This document shows positions 18,278 through 27,307 of a stretch of DNA of 28,350 nucleotides, in pieces. The notes below the pieces were generated by a model. It was not told the origin of the DNA, ran no database searches, and saw only the letters and a list, made by a program, of their open reading frames with translations. Both the position numbers and the translations under genes were made by a program. The number at the start of each line of letters is the position of its first letter. Positions within the stretch are counted from its first letter, which is position 1. Source of the DNA: Penium margaritaceum (Eukaryota > Streptophyta > Zygnematophyceae > Desmidiales > Peniaceae); the NCBI GenBank assembly GCA_023375785.1, contig SZWC01006816.1:1-28350 (forward strand). Reading direction: 5' to 3'.

Positions 18278-18803
18278 TGTTATGTCCCAAATGGACATGA
18301 ATCCCTAGACTCTGCATGTTCTCATTTATGTCTTTGTATTTGTGGCCCATTGCGACGATCGGCCGAGGACATTCTACCCACATTCTCCAACCCCCGGTAT
18401 TTGTGCCCCCAAAGGTTTTGACAACTTCGACCACTTTCTAGAATGGTTGACTGATGTGTCGCAAACAATATCAACATTTTGATACTGTTGGTCGACTTCT
18501 CTATGGTGCTAAACTTTTGTAAAACCGCACCTCAATATTCTTGAAACTCCCTTCTTCTCAACAGAGTTTCTTGAAACAACAACTCACAACGCGAGATCGC
18601 ATGCGTCGCTCGGCCAGAGCGTCGAAGACCCAACGTACGCCTCATGGCATTTCTGGTCACTATATACATATGCTTAATTTATTCAACACTTGTCATCGAA
18701 GTACACTTACTGGTACAACCTATTCATGTATCCCATTTCCTCGCATCGTCTACTTCTCCGTACCTCATCCCTCTGAACCACCCATGCTTTGCTTGGCATA
18801 ACA
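18278..18803 (+). repeat. 3' LTR of Gypsy-B
   Basis: 526 bp from TGTTATGTCCC to GGCATAACA, with perfect 6-bp terminal inversion TGTTAT/ATAACA. It follows a polypurine-like tract and integrase-chromodomain in the same orientation, and no primer site follows it, so it is a 3' LTR. It aligns along most of its length with 19395-19931 (for example GACAACTTCGACCACTTT and ACACTTGTCATCGAAG or its variant) but is strongly diverged. Confidence 0.85.
18661..18668 (+). promoter_or_regulatory. TATA box in Gypsy-B LTR
   Basis: TATATACA, about 142 bp before the LTR end. The related LTR has TATATAT at nearly the same distance (144 bp), although the surrounding sequence has diverged. This fits a conserved promoter element. 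Confidence 0.6.
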
Positions 18804-19394
18804 TGGAATTCTTGCTGTCCGGCTCCTTTAATTGGAGGCCAACTGGCTGGGAGACCCTTTTTATATCTCATTGATACATTTTAAAACTGAAGAAACGGAA
18901 GAAAATAGGAATGTGTCAAAATTGAAAATACGGGGAAGAAGAATATTGGTGGTGCAAACTAGTGGCATTAACTGCATGCAACCGTGTCTCGGGGTTACGT
19001 AGTGATACACTGAAGCCCGATCCAAACATGTTATAAGCCTTGGAAATCAGCTATGCTCGACCTGTCCAAGAAGAAGTTAACGGCCGAGCTACGGGGTTGG
19101 TAGAAATTTCTGGTATCTTTTCTGCAAAAACATCCTGGTTGCTACACGAGCTGTGTCTGTCTCTCACCTTTTTCTTCAACTAGGAGTCGCTTCCACAAGA
19201 ATGATCGTACTGAGCGAGGGCCCGTCATCCGGACGCAACTGAACTAGAGAGAAAAACCTAGAAAACACGCTGTTGGCTATCAGTGTACCATAACTTCGAC
19301 AGCAGAAAGAAATACCGTTGTGGAAGTCTTTGTTTAGAGGATAGTCTGACGTCAGCATATATTTTTGGCTACCCAATTGATTGCATAGGGTTCT
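18804..19394. other. Spacer between two related gypsy LTRs
   Basis: 591 bp without recognisable coding sequence. No primer site follows the first LTR, and no clear target duplication flanks the pair, so this is not simply the interior of one deleted element. Confidence 0.5.
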
Positions 19395-19931
19395 TGTTAC
19401 ATCCTTGACATACACGAGTCCCTAAACTTTGTGTGTGGGCATTTTCTCCCATTCATTTATCGCCCACCGTGCAACGACTTCCGGATTTTTATGCCATCCG
19501 GCAGGGGGCATTTTGGCCAACATCCTCGACCTCCGGTGTTCTGTTCCAAGCGTTTATGACAACTTCGACCACTTTACAAAATGGTCTACAGACCATATCG
19601 ATGTTTCCATACCGTTCAGTTGAATTCTCGACGACCCCCGACTCTTATAAAGAAGTGTGACGATTTTTTGAAGCCCTCTGACTTCTCGGCGGAGCTCCTT
19701 AAATCTGCCACTTACAGAACTTGCACGCGTTGTTTGGCTCGAACTCTGATGACCTGAATTATGCCTCATTCTCATTCTCGGCATTGTATATATGTGCTCG
19801 ATGCACTCGACACTTGTCATGGAAGTGCACTCATTTCTTAATACGAAAAATCCAATTTTTTGAAAAGCCCAAATCCTCTTTTGTCGTGCACCTCATCCCT
19901 GTGAACCAATTATGTTATGCTCGACATAACA
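19395..19931 (+). repeat. 5' LTR of a third gypsy element (Gypsy-C)
   Basis: 537 bp from TGTTACATCC to GACATAACA, related to 18278-18803. A primer site follows at 19934, so it is a 5' LTR. Confidence 0.8.
19787..19793 (+). promoter_or_regulatory. TATA box in Gypsy-C LTR
   Basis: TATATAT, 144 bp before the LTR end, matching the spacing in the LTR at 18278-18803. Confidence 0.6.
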
Positions 19932-19933
19932 CT

Positions 19934-19947
19934 TAGTATCAAAGTGC
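19934..19947 (+). promoter_or_regulatory. Primer-binding site of Gypsy-C, mutated
   Basis: TAGTATCAAAGTGC, against TGGTATCAAAGCGC in Gypsy-A. It lies two bases after the LTR end, the same spacing as in Gypsy-A. Confidence 0.75.
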
Positions 19948-20736
19948 AACGGTGCTAGAGTGACAACCCACCATTAACTACCTGACGATAACCTTACATG
20001 AGTCCTCAATGCATCTCCACCGATCACAAGATCACATGCCTCACAGAAATAATGGTGAAAAAAACAAGCACAATCGGTGACGAGTAGCAGTCCCCAGCAA
20101 GTACTCCGGCAAATCAATAGCATGCGAAAAACGATGCTCTCCAGGAAAATCAGGTGATAGCATCAACTTTTACGGTGAATGGTACAACACAAACGAACCC
20201 GACGGCCAATCTGGTGACAGAACCCTCGGGCTCGGCAAACCCTTGTTGAAAATTGCCCCTCTGCATGCCCAAGTGCGGCATCAGGAGGCGTCAACGAGCA
20301 GAAAGAGGAAAGTCCTCCCAATTAGATGTAGCGGCTCGATGATTGCTCGGATCCTAAAAAAGATGATTTCCCCCGAAGGTTGACGAGCTGCTAACCGGAA
20401 TCGGACAATAACAAGGGAGATATGAGCTTCCAAAGCTGGTGTGTGCGCGACGGCTATGGGAGCCGGCAGCGACTTGAAATCTGGTGAATAACCGAGTAAC
20501 AAATTCCATCTGGAGATTTTTCTCCGGAAAGATTGCCGAGGCATCCGGTGGATAATCCAACGGATCCTGAAATGCAGGTTGTTACTGAGGGACTTGTCCA
20601 AAATTCTGGCTCGGCATCCGAAATGCAAGTCGTAGGTTTTGTTACTCGGGGACTCAAAATTCTGACTGCAGTTTGCGGACAAGTTTCAAACCTCGTTACA
20701 CCCCATCACCAAACTCGACCCAAAAGTGGGGGGAGG
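19948..20736 (+). other. Decayed interior of Gypsy-C, no gene recognised
   Basis: The sequence follows a primer site and should hold leader and gag, but no gag motif was recognised in any frame. A tandem duplication lies at 20570-20668. The stretch ends where the Copia-B LTR begins at 20737, so Copia-B may have inserted into this element. The five bases before that LTR are GGAGG; the matching right copy would lie outside the window. Confidence 0.5.
20570..20668 (+). repeat. Tandem duplication, about 50-bp unit
   Basis: GAAATGCAGGTTGTTACT... at 20570 recurs as GAAATGCAAGTCGTAGG... at 20620; both units contain TTACT, GGGACT and AAAATTCTG. Diverged, with small length differences. Confidence 0.6.
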
Positions 20737-20915
20737 TGAGAAGATTCCAGGAAGCTTCCTAGCCTTTCTGCTTGCTAGCCTGACAGCACGGGTCTGGCTG
20801 GTTGACACACAGGTCATGCAAGGGACAGCAAGGGTAGGGAGAGACACGTGCACTTGTGTCTCAAGCTTCAACTGAATTAAATGCAGAGAGGAATAACAAA
20901 TGACAGGTCCACAAC

Positions 20916-20922
20916 ATAAATA
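20916..20922 (-). promoter_or_regulatory. TATA-like box in Copia-B LTR
   Basis: The - strand reads TATTTAT after a GC-rich stretch, about 180 bp before the LTR 3' end. A reasonable promoter candidate by place and composition only. Confidence 0.45.
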
Positions 20923-21119
20923 GCCGCCGTGGCTCACGGCGGGTGGCGCACACGGCGGTGCCTGTCAAACCTGAACCGGCCCAAAACCACTGTTTTGGCC
21001 ATAATTCTGCGCACAAGCGTCCAAACAGAGCGCCGTCTGATCCTACGGATGCACGACAAAAAGACAGACACAACGACTGGTCACACGCCTACGTCCGGGA
21101 ACAGCCGGAGAGTGTAAGA

Positions 21120-21120
21120 N
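21120..21120. other. Single-N assembly gap in the LTR
   Basis: One N within the 3' LTR. At another gap of this element (22510) a single N stands for a loss of coding sequence, so the size here cannot be trusted either. Confidence 0.8.
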
Positions 21121-21365
21121 ACATGTAAATCAGCCTGGCAGGGCTGTCCACCGAGAAAATCCTGAAGACCTCCAAACGTAGTCCGTGGGCTGTGGGAGCC
21201 CTCTGGTACACTGGGTAGGCTGCCAGGCTGCCTCCAGCGGGTGGAGCATCACCTCAGGGAACTCTGTCTCCAGCTGGGTCCGCCTCAAGGATCTGCACGA
21301 GCATGGACACGGCCAAGTGGTCACAACCAACTGTACAACTGTGTATGACTGACAACATCACAACA

Positions 21366-21374
21366 CTCCCCCAT
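21366..21374 (-). promoter_or_regulatory. Polypurine tract of Copia-B
   Basis: The - strand reads ATGGGGGAG, directly followed by the LTR start TGTTGTG. Confidence 0.8.
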
Positions 21375-21453
21375 GACCTGATGGTACGCATGTCCATACA
21401 CGTGCAGAACGCGTGCCGGTGCAACACAGAGTGCTCAACAGGGACCCGGACAA

Positions 21454-22509
21454 TCACCCACTCTCGGACAGGGGTCGCAATCCGACGGAACGAACAGCCT
21501 CGAGGAACTTCCCACGTGCCAGTGCCTTGGTCAGGAAGTCAACGCGCTACAAATCTGTGCCCACCCAGACAATGGAGATCAACTGCCGCTCCACCAGATC
21601 GTGCACGAAATGATACTCGACAGCGATGTGCTTCGTGCGTGCGTGGAACACACCAGAGTTCTCAGCAATCGCGAGAGCACTCTGGTTGTCGTATCGGAGG
21701 ATGATGGTAGGCACGGACTGACCCAAGCACTGGAACAACCGCTGCAGCCACACCGCCTCAGCAGCGCAAGCGCCCAGAGCAACATACTCAGCCTCTGAGG
21801 AGCTGCGAGCAATTAACCCCTGCTTGCCGCTGCACCAAGACACAGCAGTGCCACCAAGCAGGAACACGTAACCCGTGCGGCTGCGTCCATCAGGACTCCA
21901 TGCCCAGTCGCTGTCGGTGTAGCCATCTACCACAACCGAGCACTGTCTCCAAAAGCAGAGAGCGTGATACGGTGTGGAGACCATGTACCGGACGACTCGC
22001 AAAGCTGCGTGCAGAGCGCGAGCCCGAGGGGACTGACTGAACTGTGCGAGTAGGTTGACAGCGAACGCAATTTCGGGATGCGTGGTTGTGGCCAAGTACA
22101 TCAGTGAGCCAATGATGCGCAAGTACAGGGTCCCGTCCACAGTCTCGCCCAGATCGGCTGGGTCTGTCACCTTCAGGGCGTCCTGCCCGTCGGGAGTGAT
22201 GGGTGACGAGGCGGCGGGAACAGCGCCAAGGAGGTAAGCAAACCACTCCCCCACAACCTGTGCATATCGTGCCTGATGGAGGAGGAGTGTCCGTCGACGA
22301 CGATCACACACAATCTCCATCCTGAGGAAAACAGCCGCTGGACCAAGGTCCTTCATCCTGAAGGCGGCCTGTAGGACCGCCTTGGCCTCCTTCACGGCCT
22401 CCAGTGAAGGAGACGCAATCAGGAGATCGTCCACATACACCAGAATGGCAGTGAGGTGCTCGGCTGTCCGTCGGATGAAAAGTGACGGGTCGGCATCACT
22501 CTGGACGTA
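21454..22509 (-). pseudogene. pol: Copia-B reverse transcriptase C-terminal part and RNase H
   Basis: The segment begins after the N at 22510 with VQSDADPSLFIRR and the active-site motif YVDDLLIA. The RT thumb and connection follow (GSLMYLATTTHPEIAFAV). Then RNase H: DSDWAWSPDGRSRTGY, SSSEAEYVAL, YDNQSALAIAE and the final HDLVER stretch, with the acidic residues in place. TAG at 21547-21549 interrupts just before VDFLTKALARGKF, the conserved copia C-terminus. The true end is TGA at 21454-21456. RNase H removes the RNA template during copying. Apart from that TAG and the gap, the segment looks undamaged. Confidence 0.9.
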
Positions 22510-22510
22510 N
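22510..22510. other. Single-N gap hiding missing reverse transcriptase sequence
   Basis: The protein reads VWRLRKAL on one side and VQSDADPSLF on the other, in different frames. In copia elements the intervening part carries the YGLKQ motif and about 20 more residues. That sequence is absent, so the N replaces roughly 70 bases (estimate from family spacing). Confidence 0.8.
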
Positions 22511-23072
22511 ACAAGGCCTTGCGCAAGCGCCAGACCTTGTTGCCTTCGACCTCAAACCCAGGTGGCTGGACCATGTAGATCTCCTCCTCCAAGGTGCCGT
22601 GGAGGAACGCATTGTTCACATCCATCTGGTGCAGCTCCCAGTCATGGTGAGCTACCACACCAAGCAGCGCGTGAGCTGTGTTCATGCGGCCAACAGGGGC
22701 AAAGGTGTCAGTGAAGTCGATCCCCTCAACCTGAGAGAATCCCTTGGCAGTCAAGCGGGACTTATAGCGGTCCAGTGAGCCGTCAGGCTTCACCTTCTTG
22801 CGGAAGACCCACTTGGCCTGCACGACCTTCCGTCCCTCAGGACGGTCGACCAGCTCAAAGACTCCGTGCTCCAAGATGGCCCTGAGCTCGTCCTCACAGG
22901 CGGCCCGCCACTGCTCAGCATCCTCTCCTGAGAGAGCCTCCTTTAACGTGTCTGGATCAGGGACCGTCAAAGGGGAGCTTTGGGTGGCCAGGACACATGC
23001 CTCATGGGTCGGACGGACCGCAACTAGGTCAGCGGCAGTTGCCTGTGCAGCCTCGTGCTCGTCAGCAATCAG
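22511..23072 (-). pseudogene. pol: Copia-B reverse transcriptase N-terminal part
   Basis: The frame is open from the TAG at 23073-23075 to the N. It shows EQWRAACEDELRAILEHGVFELV, VVQAKWVFRKKVKPDGSLDRYKSRL, AKGFSQVEGIDFTDTFAPV and LHQMDVNNAFLHGTLEEEIYM, the classical fingers-palm sequence of copia reverse transcriptase with the first catalytic Asp in QMDV. It lies in the same frame as the integrase upstream. Residues LIADEHEAAQ lead in from the stop. No lesion other than the flanking stop and gap. Confidence 0.92.
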
Positions 23073-24068
23073 CTAGTGCCCAATGGGACAAGCTGGGTGC
23101 ACCTCCGTGTAGGTGCCTTGGACACTTAGGCCGAGAGCCTTTGTGCCAGGGTCACCACTGTGCACGCTGCGCGTACGTCGTCTGGGTGGCGCAACCGCAG
23201 TCGAAGGTGCTCGTGAGGCCAGTGGGCTGAGACGCCCACCTGGTCCACGGGAGTAGCCCGTGTATGAGCTGACCGACGGTTATGGCACAGGGAGGGCAGG
23301 TGCTGTGTCTGGAGACGTTGCAGGCGTGGGCGAGACAGGCGCGGCAGGCGCGGGCAAAACAGGCGCTGCAGGCACGGACGAGACGGTCGCGGCAGGCGCG
23401 GGCGAGACAGTCGCGGCGGGCGCGGGTGAGGCAGGCGCGGCAGGCGCGGGCGAGACAGTCGCGGCGGGCGCGGGTGAGGCAGGCGCCGCAGGCGAAGAGG
23501 CGGCAGGTGCAGCCCCGGTAGGCGAAGCAGGCGCTGCAGGTGCGGGCGAAGCAGGCGCTACAGGTGCGGGCAAAGCAGGCGCTGCAGGTGCGGGCAAAGA
23601 AGGCGCTGCAGGTGCGGACAAAGCAGGCGCTGCAGGTGCGGGCGAGGCAGTCGCGGCAGGCGCGGGCGAGGCAATCGCGGTAGGCTCGGGTGAGGCAGGC
23701 GCGGCAGGCGCAGGCGAGACAGTCCTGGCGGGCGCAAGCGGGGCAGGCGTAGAGACTACAGGCCCGACAACAATGATGGCCGGGTCAATGGTGGCCAGCG
23801 ACGGTCCCACCCCGGAGGCACCCCGGACGGACTCACCCTGTGGGGTAGACTCCCCCATGCGACTGGAGGCCTCACAGGTGGGAACGTGAGACGCTGCCTG
23901 GGTGAGAATGGTAGACAGGTCGCGATACAACAGTGCCTCAAAAAACAGTGCGTCGCGCGACTCAACGATGCGGTGGCGACCCGCATCCGAGAAACGCCAC
24001 GCTTTGGAGCGCGAGGAGACACCGAGGAAGGCACACATCCGGCCGCGCGGAGAGACCTTGGACCCCTG
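23073..24068 (-). pseudogene. pol: Copia-B integrase C-terminal end and Pro-Ala linker
   Basis: Starts after TAG at 24069 with SKVSPRGRMCAFLGVSSRSKAWRF, then IVESRDALFFEAL: the integrase C-terminal motif of copia (G-x-x-x-x-FLGYS-type, followed by xxSRDVxF). About 200 residues of low-complexity linker follow, dominated by octapeptides of the type SPAPAAPA (about 23310-23740). TAA at 23280-23282 and TAG at 23073-23075 interrupt the linker and the approach to reverse transcriptase. The frame is the same on both sides of each stop. The linker joins integrase to reverse transcriptase and probably has no fixed fold. Confidence 0.85.
23310..23740 (-). repeat. 24-bp tandem repeat encoding SPAPAAPA octapeptides
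   Basis: About 17 units of 24 bp, in-frame with pol on the - strand. Variants alternate between SPAPAAPA and SPAPAATV. The + strand shows an equally long open frame (Gly/Ala-rich) that is only the complement. Confidence 0.9.
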
Positions 24069-24219
24069 CTAGTCCTCGGTGTACCAGACACAGGCCAAGG
24101 AATCCCAGACGCGAGCAAGCCTGAGGTCCGCACGGTGACCGAACCACAGCTCATACGGCGTGACGTGGTCCGGCAAGGGACCATGCGGGAGGCGGTTCCA
24201 GACCCACGTCATGTAGGCA

Positions 24220-24556
24220 AAGCCCTCGAAGGCGAAGGACTCCGGGAGACCGCACTCATCGCGCATGGCGCGAACCGCGTCCTCCATGGTGCGGTTCCAG
24301 CGCTCGGACACACCGTTCTGCTGTGGCGTAGCAGGGGCCGAGAGCTGGTGACAGATACCAAGCTCGGCGAAGTGAGTGGTCAGCTCACCGAGATACTCAC
24401 CGCCGCGGTCAGAGCGGAAGGTGTGGAGGGAGTGACGAGACTGACGCTCGGCCATCACGAGCCACAAGCGCACGGCTAGAGCGGCATCACTCTTGTGGCG
24501 GAGGCAGTAGACCCACCGCATGCGGGTGAAGTCATCCGTGAGGGTAAGAACATACC
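24220..24556 (-). repeat. 337-bp direct duplication, left copy (assembly artefact likely)
   Basis: Identical to 24558-24894 except one base (GAAGTGAG here, GAAATGAG there). The copies are separated only by the N at 24557. Confidence 0.95.
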
Positions 24557-24557
24557 N
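24557..24557. other. Single-N gap between the two copies
   Basis: The N joins two contig ends that overlap by 337 bp, as expected if overlapping contigs were placed side by side instead of merged. Confidence 0.9.
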
Positions 24558-24894
24558 AAGCCCTCGAAGGCGAAGGACTCCGGGAGACCGCACTCATCGC
24601 GCATGGCGCGAACCGCGTCCTCCATGGTGCGGTTCCAGCGCTCGGACACACCGTTCTGCTGTGGCGTAGCAGGGGCCGAGAGCTGGTGACAGATACCAAG
24701 CTCGGCGAAATGAGTGGTCAGCTCACCGAGATACTCACCGCCGCGGTCAGAGCGGAAGGTGTGGAGGGAGTGACGAGACTGACGCTCGGCCATCACGAGC
24801 CACAAGCGCACGGCTAGAGCGGCATCACTCTTGTGGCGGAGGCAGTAGACCCACCGCATGCGGGTGAAGTCATCCGTGAGGGTAAGAACATACC
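24558..24894 (-). repeat. 337-bp direct duplication, right copy
   Basis: Partner of 24220-24556. On the + strand both end at AAGAACATACC; only this copy continues into the expected sequence (GACCACGGTCAGC). Confidence 0.95.
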
Positions 24895-24967
24895 GACCAC
24901 GGTCAGCGACAGACTCGACATGGAGAGGTCCGAGGAGGTCCGAGTGGACAAGCTCTAGGGGACGCTA

Positions 24968-26872
24968 CGCGCGAGTGACGGAGGCAAGGTAGGTGCATCG
25001 ATGCATCTTCCCCTGAGCGCAGAACAGACAGTCGGTCTTGGGCGGCTTCTCGAAGGAAGCCGCGTCAAGACCGAGAGCGGGCTGTGTATGAATGAGCCTG
25101 GACACAGTGTCCGTGCTCACATGACACAGGCGCCGATGTGACAGGTGCTGGTGGTCAGGAGACACCACCCCCGTGACAAAGACGCGGGCAGATGAGCAAG
25201 GGGAAGAGTCAGGAGCAGAGTAGCGCACGATGCGATACAGGTCATCCACAACAAAGGCACGCAACAAAACCGTGGAAGTGTCAAGTGCAGTGATCGTGGG
25301 ATCATCAATGGAGTGGTGAACAGAGAGGCCCATCCTCGTGCAGGCACGGACAGAGAGCAGGCTGAGCTCGAGATCAGGCACAAAAAGCACGTCAGAAAGA
25401 TACACGGGACCAGACGGACCATCGAACCGTACGACCCCTGTCCCCTGAAGAGTTAGTGACTGCCCAGAACCTGTCCGCACTGACCGAACAGACCCAACAG
25501 GACCAAGCACGACAAAGGCGGTACGGTCGCAGGTCATGTGGTGAGTGGCCCCTGAGTCAATGATCCAGTGGCCACTCGCCTCACGACCTGTGGTGGTCAC
25601 GGTACAACGAGCAACGGAGCACGTTGCCTCTACAGGACGCTCAGCAGGTGTGGCAGGACAGCGGGACAATGCACGACGATGCGACTCATCCAACCACTCT
25701 GTGCTGTCAGACTCATCCTCACCAGGCGACGNCGGCGTGGTACTCCCCCCGGATGGCGGAGGATCTGCCGCCGGTGCTGCCCCCGAGGTCGCTGCGGCAC
25801 GGGCTGCTACTCCAGTGCGGATCCGCTCCTCGTGGGCTGCCTGAAGACCGCGGGTGATCCTTGCCCAGTCCAGCTCCTGCTGACACTCAGTGTAGCGATG
25901 AGGTCCGCCGCAGTTGTGGCAGCGGACCGCCCGTCCGGTGCCACCGGAAGGCTGCTGCGGTCCCCTCTTCTTCTTCCCCTTCTTCCCCTTCACGGCTGCT
26001 GCAGTGGCTGTCGGAGTAGCAGGGGAGGAAGCGGGAGAGGCAGAGGTGGAGCTGGTGAAGGTGAAGGTGGACGACGGTGTGGAAGGCGTAGAGGACGTCG
26101 CTCCCACTGCTGCTGCGGCCATGGCGCCCTGACGATGCGCGCGGGCTACCTCGTCAGCTGTCGCGACCTGGATGAAGTACCGCTGCGCCCAGGGCAACAG
26201 CTGCAGGGTGTCGGACATGGACGCGAGGACGTCCTGGTCGAGGCGGGAGAAGGTGTCAGTGAGCTCGCGGCGCACTCCAAGCATGATGGTGTCCAGCGCC
26301 CAGAGCTGAGAGCCGCCTCCGGTGCCCAGACGAGTGTACAGGCGCATGGCCCGACGCCAATAATCAGCTACTGACTCCGAGGATCCCTGATGAAGGGAGT
26401 GGAACTCGCGAAGGCGCGCTGACCGGGTCGCGTGAGTCTCTGCTGCAAAAAGGGTCAGCGCCAGCTCCCAGCCGCGGCGCGGGTCTGCGCCTGCTCTTGT
26501 CTCAGGCGCGCCCAGGAAGGGGCAGAAGTCGACCACTGTCTCCTGTGGAACTGCGTACAGCAGTCCACGCATGGCACGCGCTGCCGTCTGGGACTGGAGC
26601 GGATCAGCCGTCTGGTACTGGCTGTGGTAGTAGGGCCAGACTCCCTCTGAGTCTGCCCATACCTGAAACAGCACCTCCCAACAGTCAAACCCCGCCTTGC
26701 TGTCGTAGCGAGGCGGGGAAGTCTCGAAGTCCTTGGGTCGTCGCTCCGTGGGGAGCTGGACCTCTGGTGGTGCTAGGAGCGGGCGTGGGAAGGGCATGAA
26801 AAGCATCAACGCTGCTCCTCCAGCGACACCCGAGACCTGACGCGGGTCGGTCTGCTGCTGCTGCTGCTGCTG
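24968..26872 (-). pseudogene. gag-pol: Copia-B gag, protease and integrase zinc domain
   Basis: Open from just after TAG 26873-26875 to TAG 24965-24967. It begins with seven Gln codons (CAG), then ALMLFMPFPRPLL. Gag: KDFETSPPRYDSKAGFDCWE, LREFHSLHQGSSESVADYWR, SRLDQDVLASMSD. A Lys-rich patch precedes the zinc knuckle CHNCGGPHRYTEC (about 25884-25922), which has three instead of four residues between the second Cys and His. Protease: HWIIDSGATHHMT (about 25538-25572) with DSG intact, then LSDVLFVPDLELSLLSV. Integrase HHCC domain: LSHRRLCHVS and CLFC. N at 25732 sits in a linker and does not break the frame. Same family as Copia-A. Confidence 0.92.
25732..25732. other. Single N in the gag-protease linker
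   Basis: Unlike the other N positions it keeps the frame (one unknown residue between TTP and SPGEDES), so it may be a true single ambiguous base. Confidence 0.6.
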
Positions 26873-26875
26873 CTA

Positions 26876-27304
26876 CTGTCCCCTCAGACTGGGCGCCGGT
26901 GTCTCAATGCGCAGGCTCCTCATCTGCTCCATCAGCCGGCGAAGCGCGTCCTCCCCAGAGGGAGGCGGCGCCTGATCCCACTCCTCGACCATGGACTCTC
27001 GTCTCTGCGCAGGGGCGGCAGTGGGGCCAGCAGACTCCTGGGCCGATGGGGTTGCCTCTCTCTCTCTCCTGGGCTGATGTCCCGGTGTCCCAGACAGAGA
27101 GACCAAGGCATCGCGGATCTGTCGCAGTGTAGCTGACTGCTCATCCTGGCGCTGGCGGAGTGACGACTGCTCCACCAGCAGGAAGTCAATCGCCTTTGAG
27201 CGTGGGCTGCGGCCCCCGCTCGTGACGGTGTCCTCCAGCTCTTTGCCTTGGAGCTGCTCGGCTCCATGCTGAGGCGGTGCGAAAGTCGTCCGAATGCAGA
27301 ACCG
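26876..27304 (-). pseudogene. gag: Copia-B N-terminal extension of Gag
   Basis: The same frame as gag, open from TGA at 27305-27307 to TAG at 26873-26875. It includes SKAIDFLLVEQSSLRQRQDEQ and TLRQIRDALVSLSG (likely coiled coil), then a Pro/Ala-rich stretch and MVEEWDQAPPPSGEDALRRLMEQM. The first in-frame ATG is at 26992; whether translation starts there, or after the TAG at the ATG at 26806, is not clear. The TAG stands between a CAG and seven more CAG codons, so it most likely was CAG itself. Confidence 0.75.
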
Positions 27305-27307
27305 TCA

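Larger units (their letters stand above)
20737..21365 (-). repeat. 3' LTR of Copia-B
   Basis: On the + strand it starts TGAGAAGATTCC, matching the right LTR at 28197, and ends CACAACA next to the polypurine tract, giving 629 bp. In element sense it runs TGTTGTGATG to CTTCTCA. An N at 21120 marks a gap, so the true length may differ. Confidence 0.88.
24069..24964 (-). pseudogene. pol: Copia-B integrase core, with a false duplication inside
   Basis: After TAG at 24965-24967 the frame continues with RPLELVHSDLLGPL, the usual join to the core. It carries the catalytic triad D, D, E in LTLTDDFTRMRWVY, FRSDRGGEYLGEL and NGVSERWNRTMEDAV, so DNA strand transfer residues are intact. The core is present twice around the N at 24557: 24558-24894 and 24220-24556 are copies with one difference. 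Removing one copy and the N (338 bases) puts both sides in one frame. The rest reads GFAYMTWVWNRLPH, VTPYELWFGHRADL and LARVWDSLACVWYTED, then TAG at 24069-24071. Confidence 0.9.

Noticed and set aside
18278..19931. The two + strand LTRs as the pair of a single short element
   Set aside because: The first lacks a primer site after it and follows integrase and a polypurine tract; the second has a primer site. They are the 3' LTR of one element and the 5' LTR of another, and they are strongly diverged.
23260..23889. + strand open frame of 209 codons, Gly/Ala-rich
   Set aside because: It is the complement of the 24-bp Pro-Ala repeat in the pol frame, which is collinear with integrase and reverse transcriptase.
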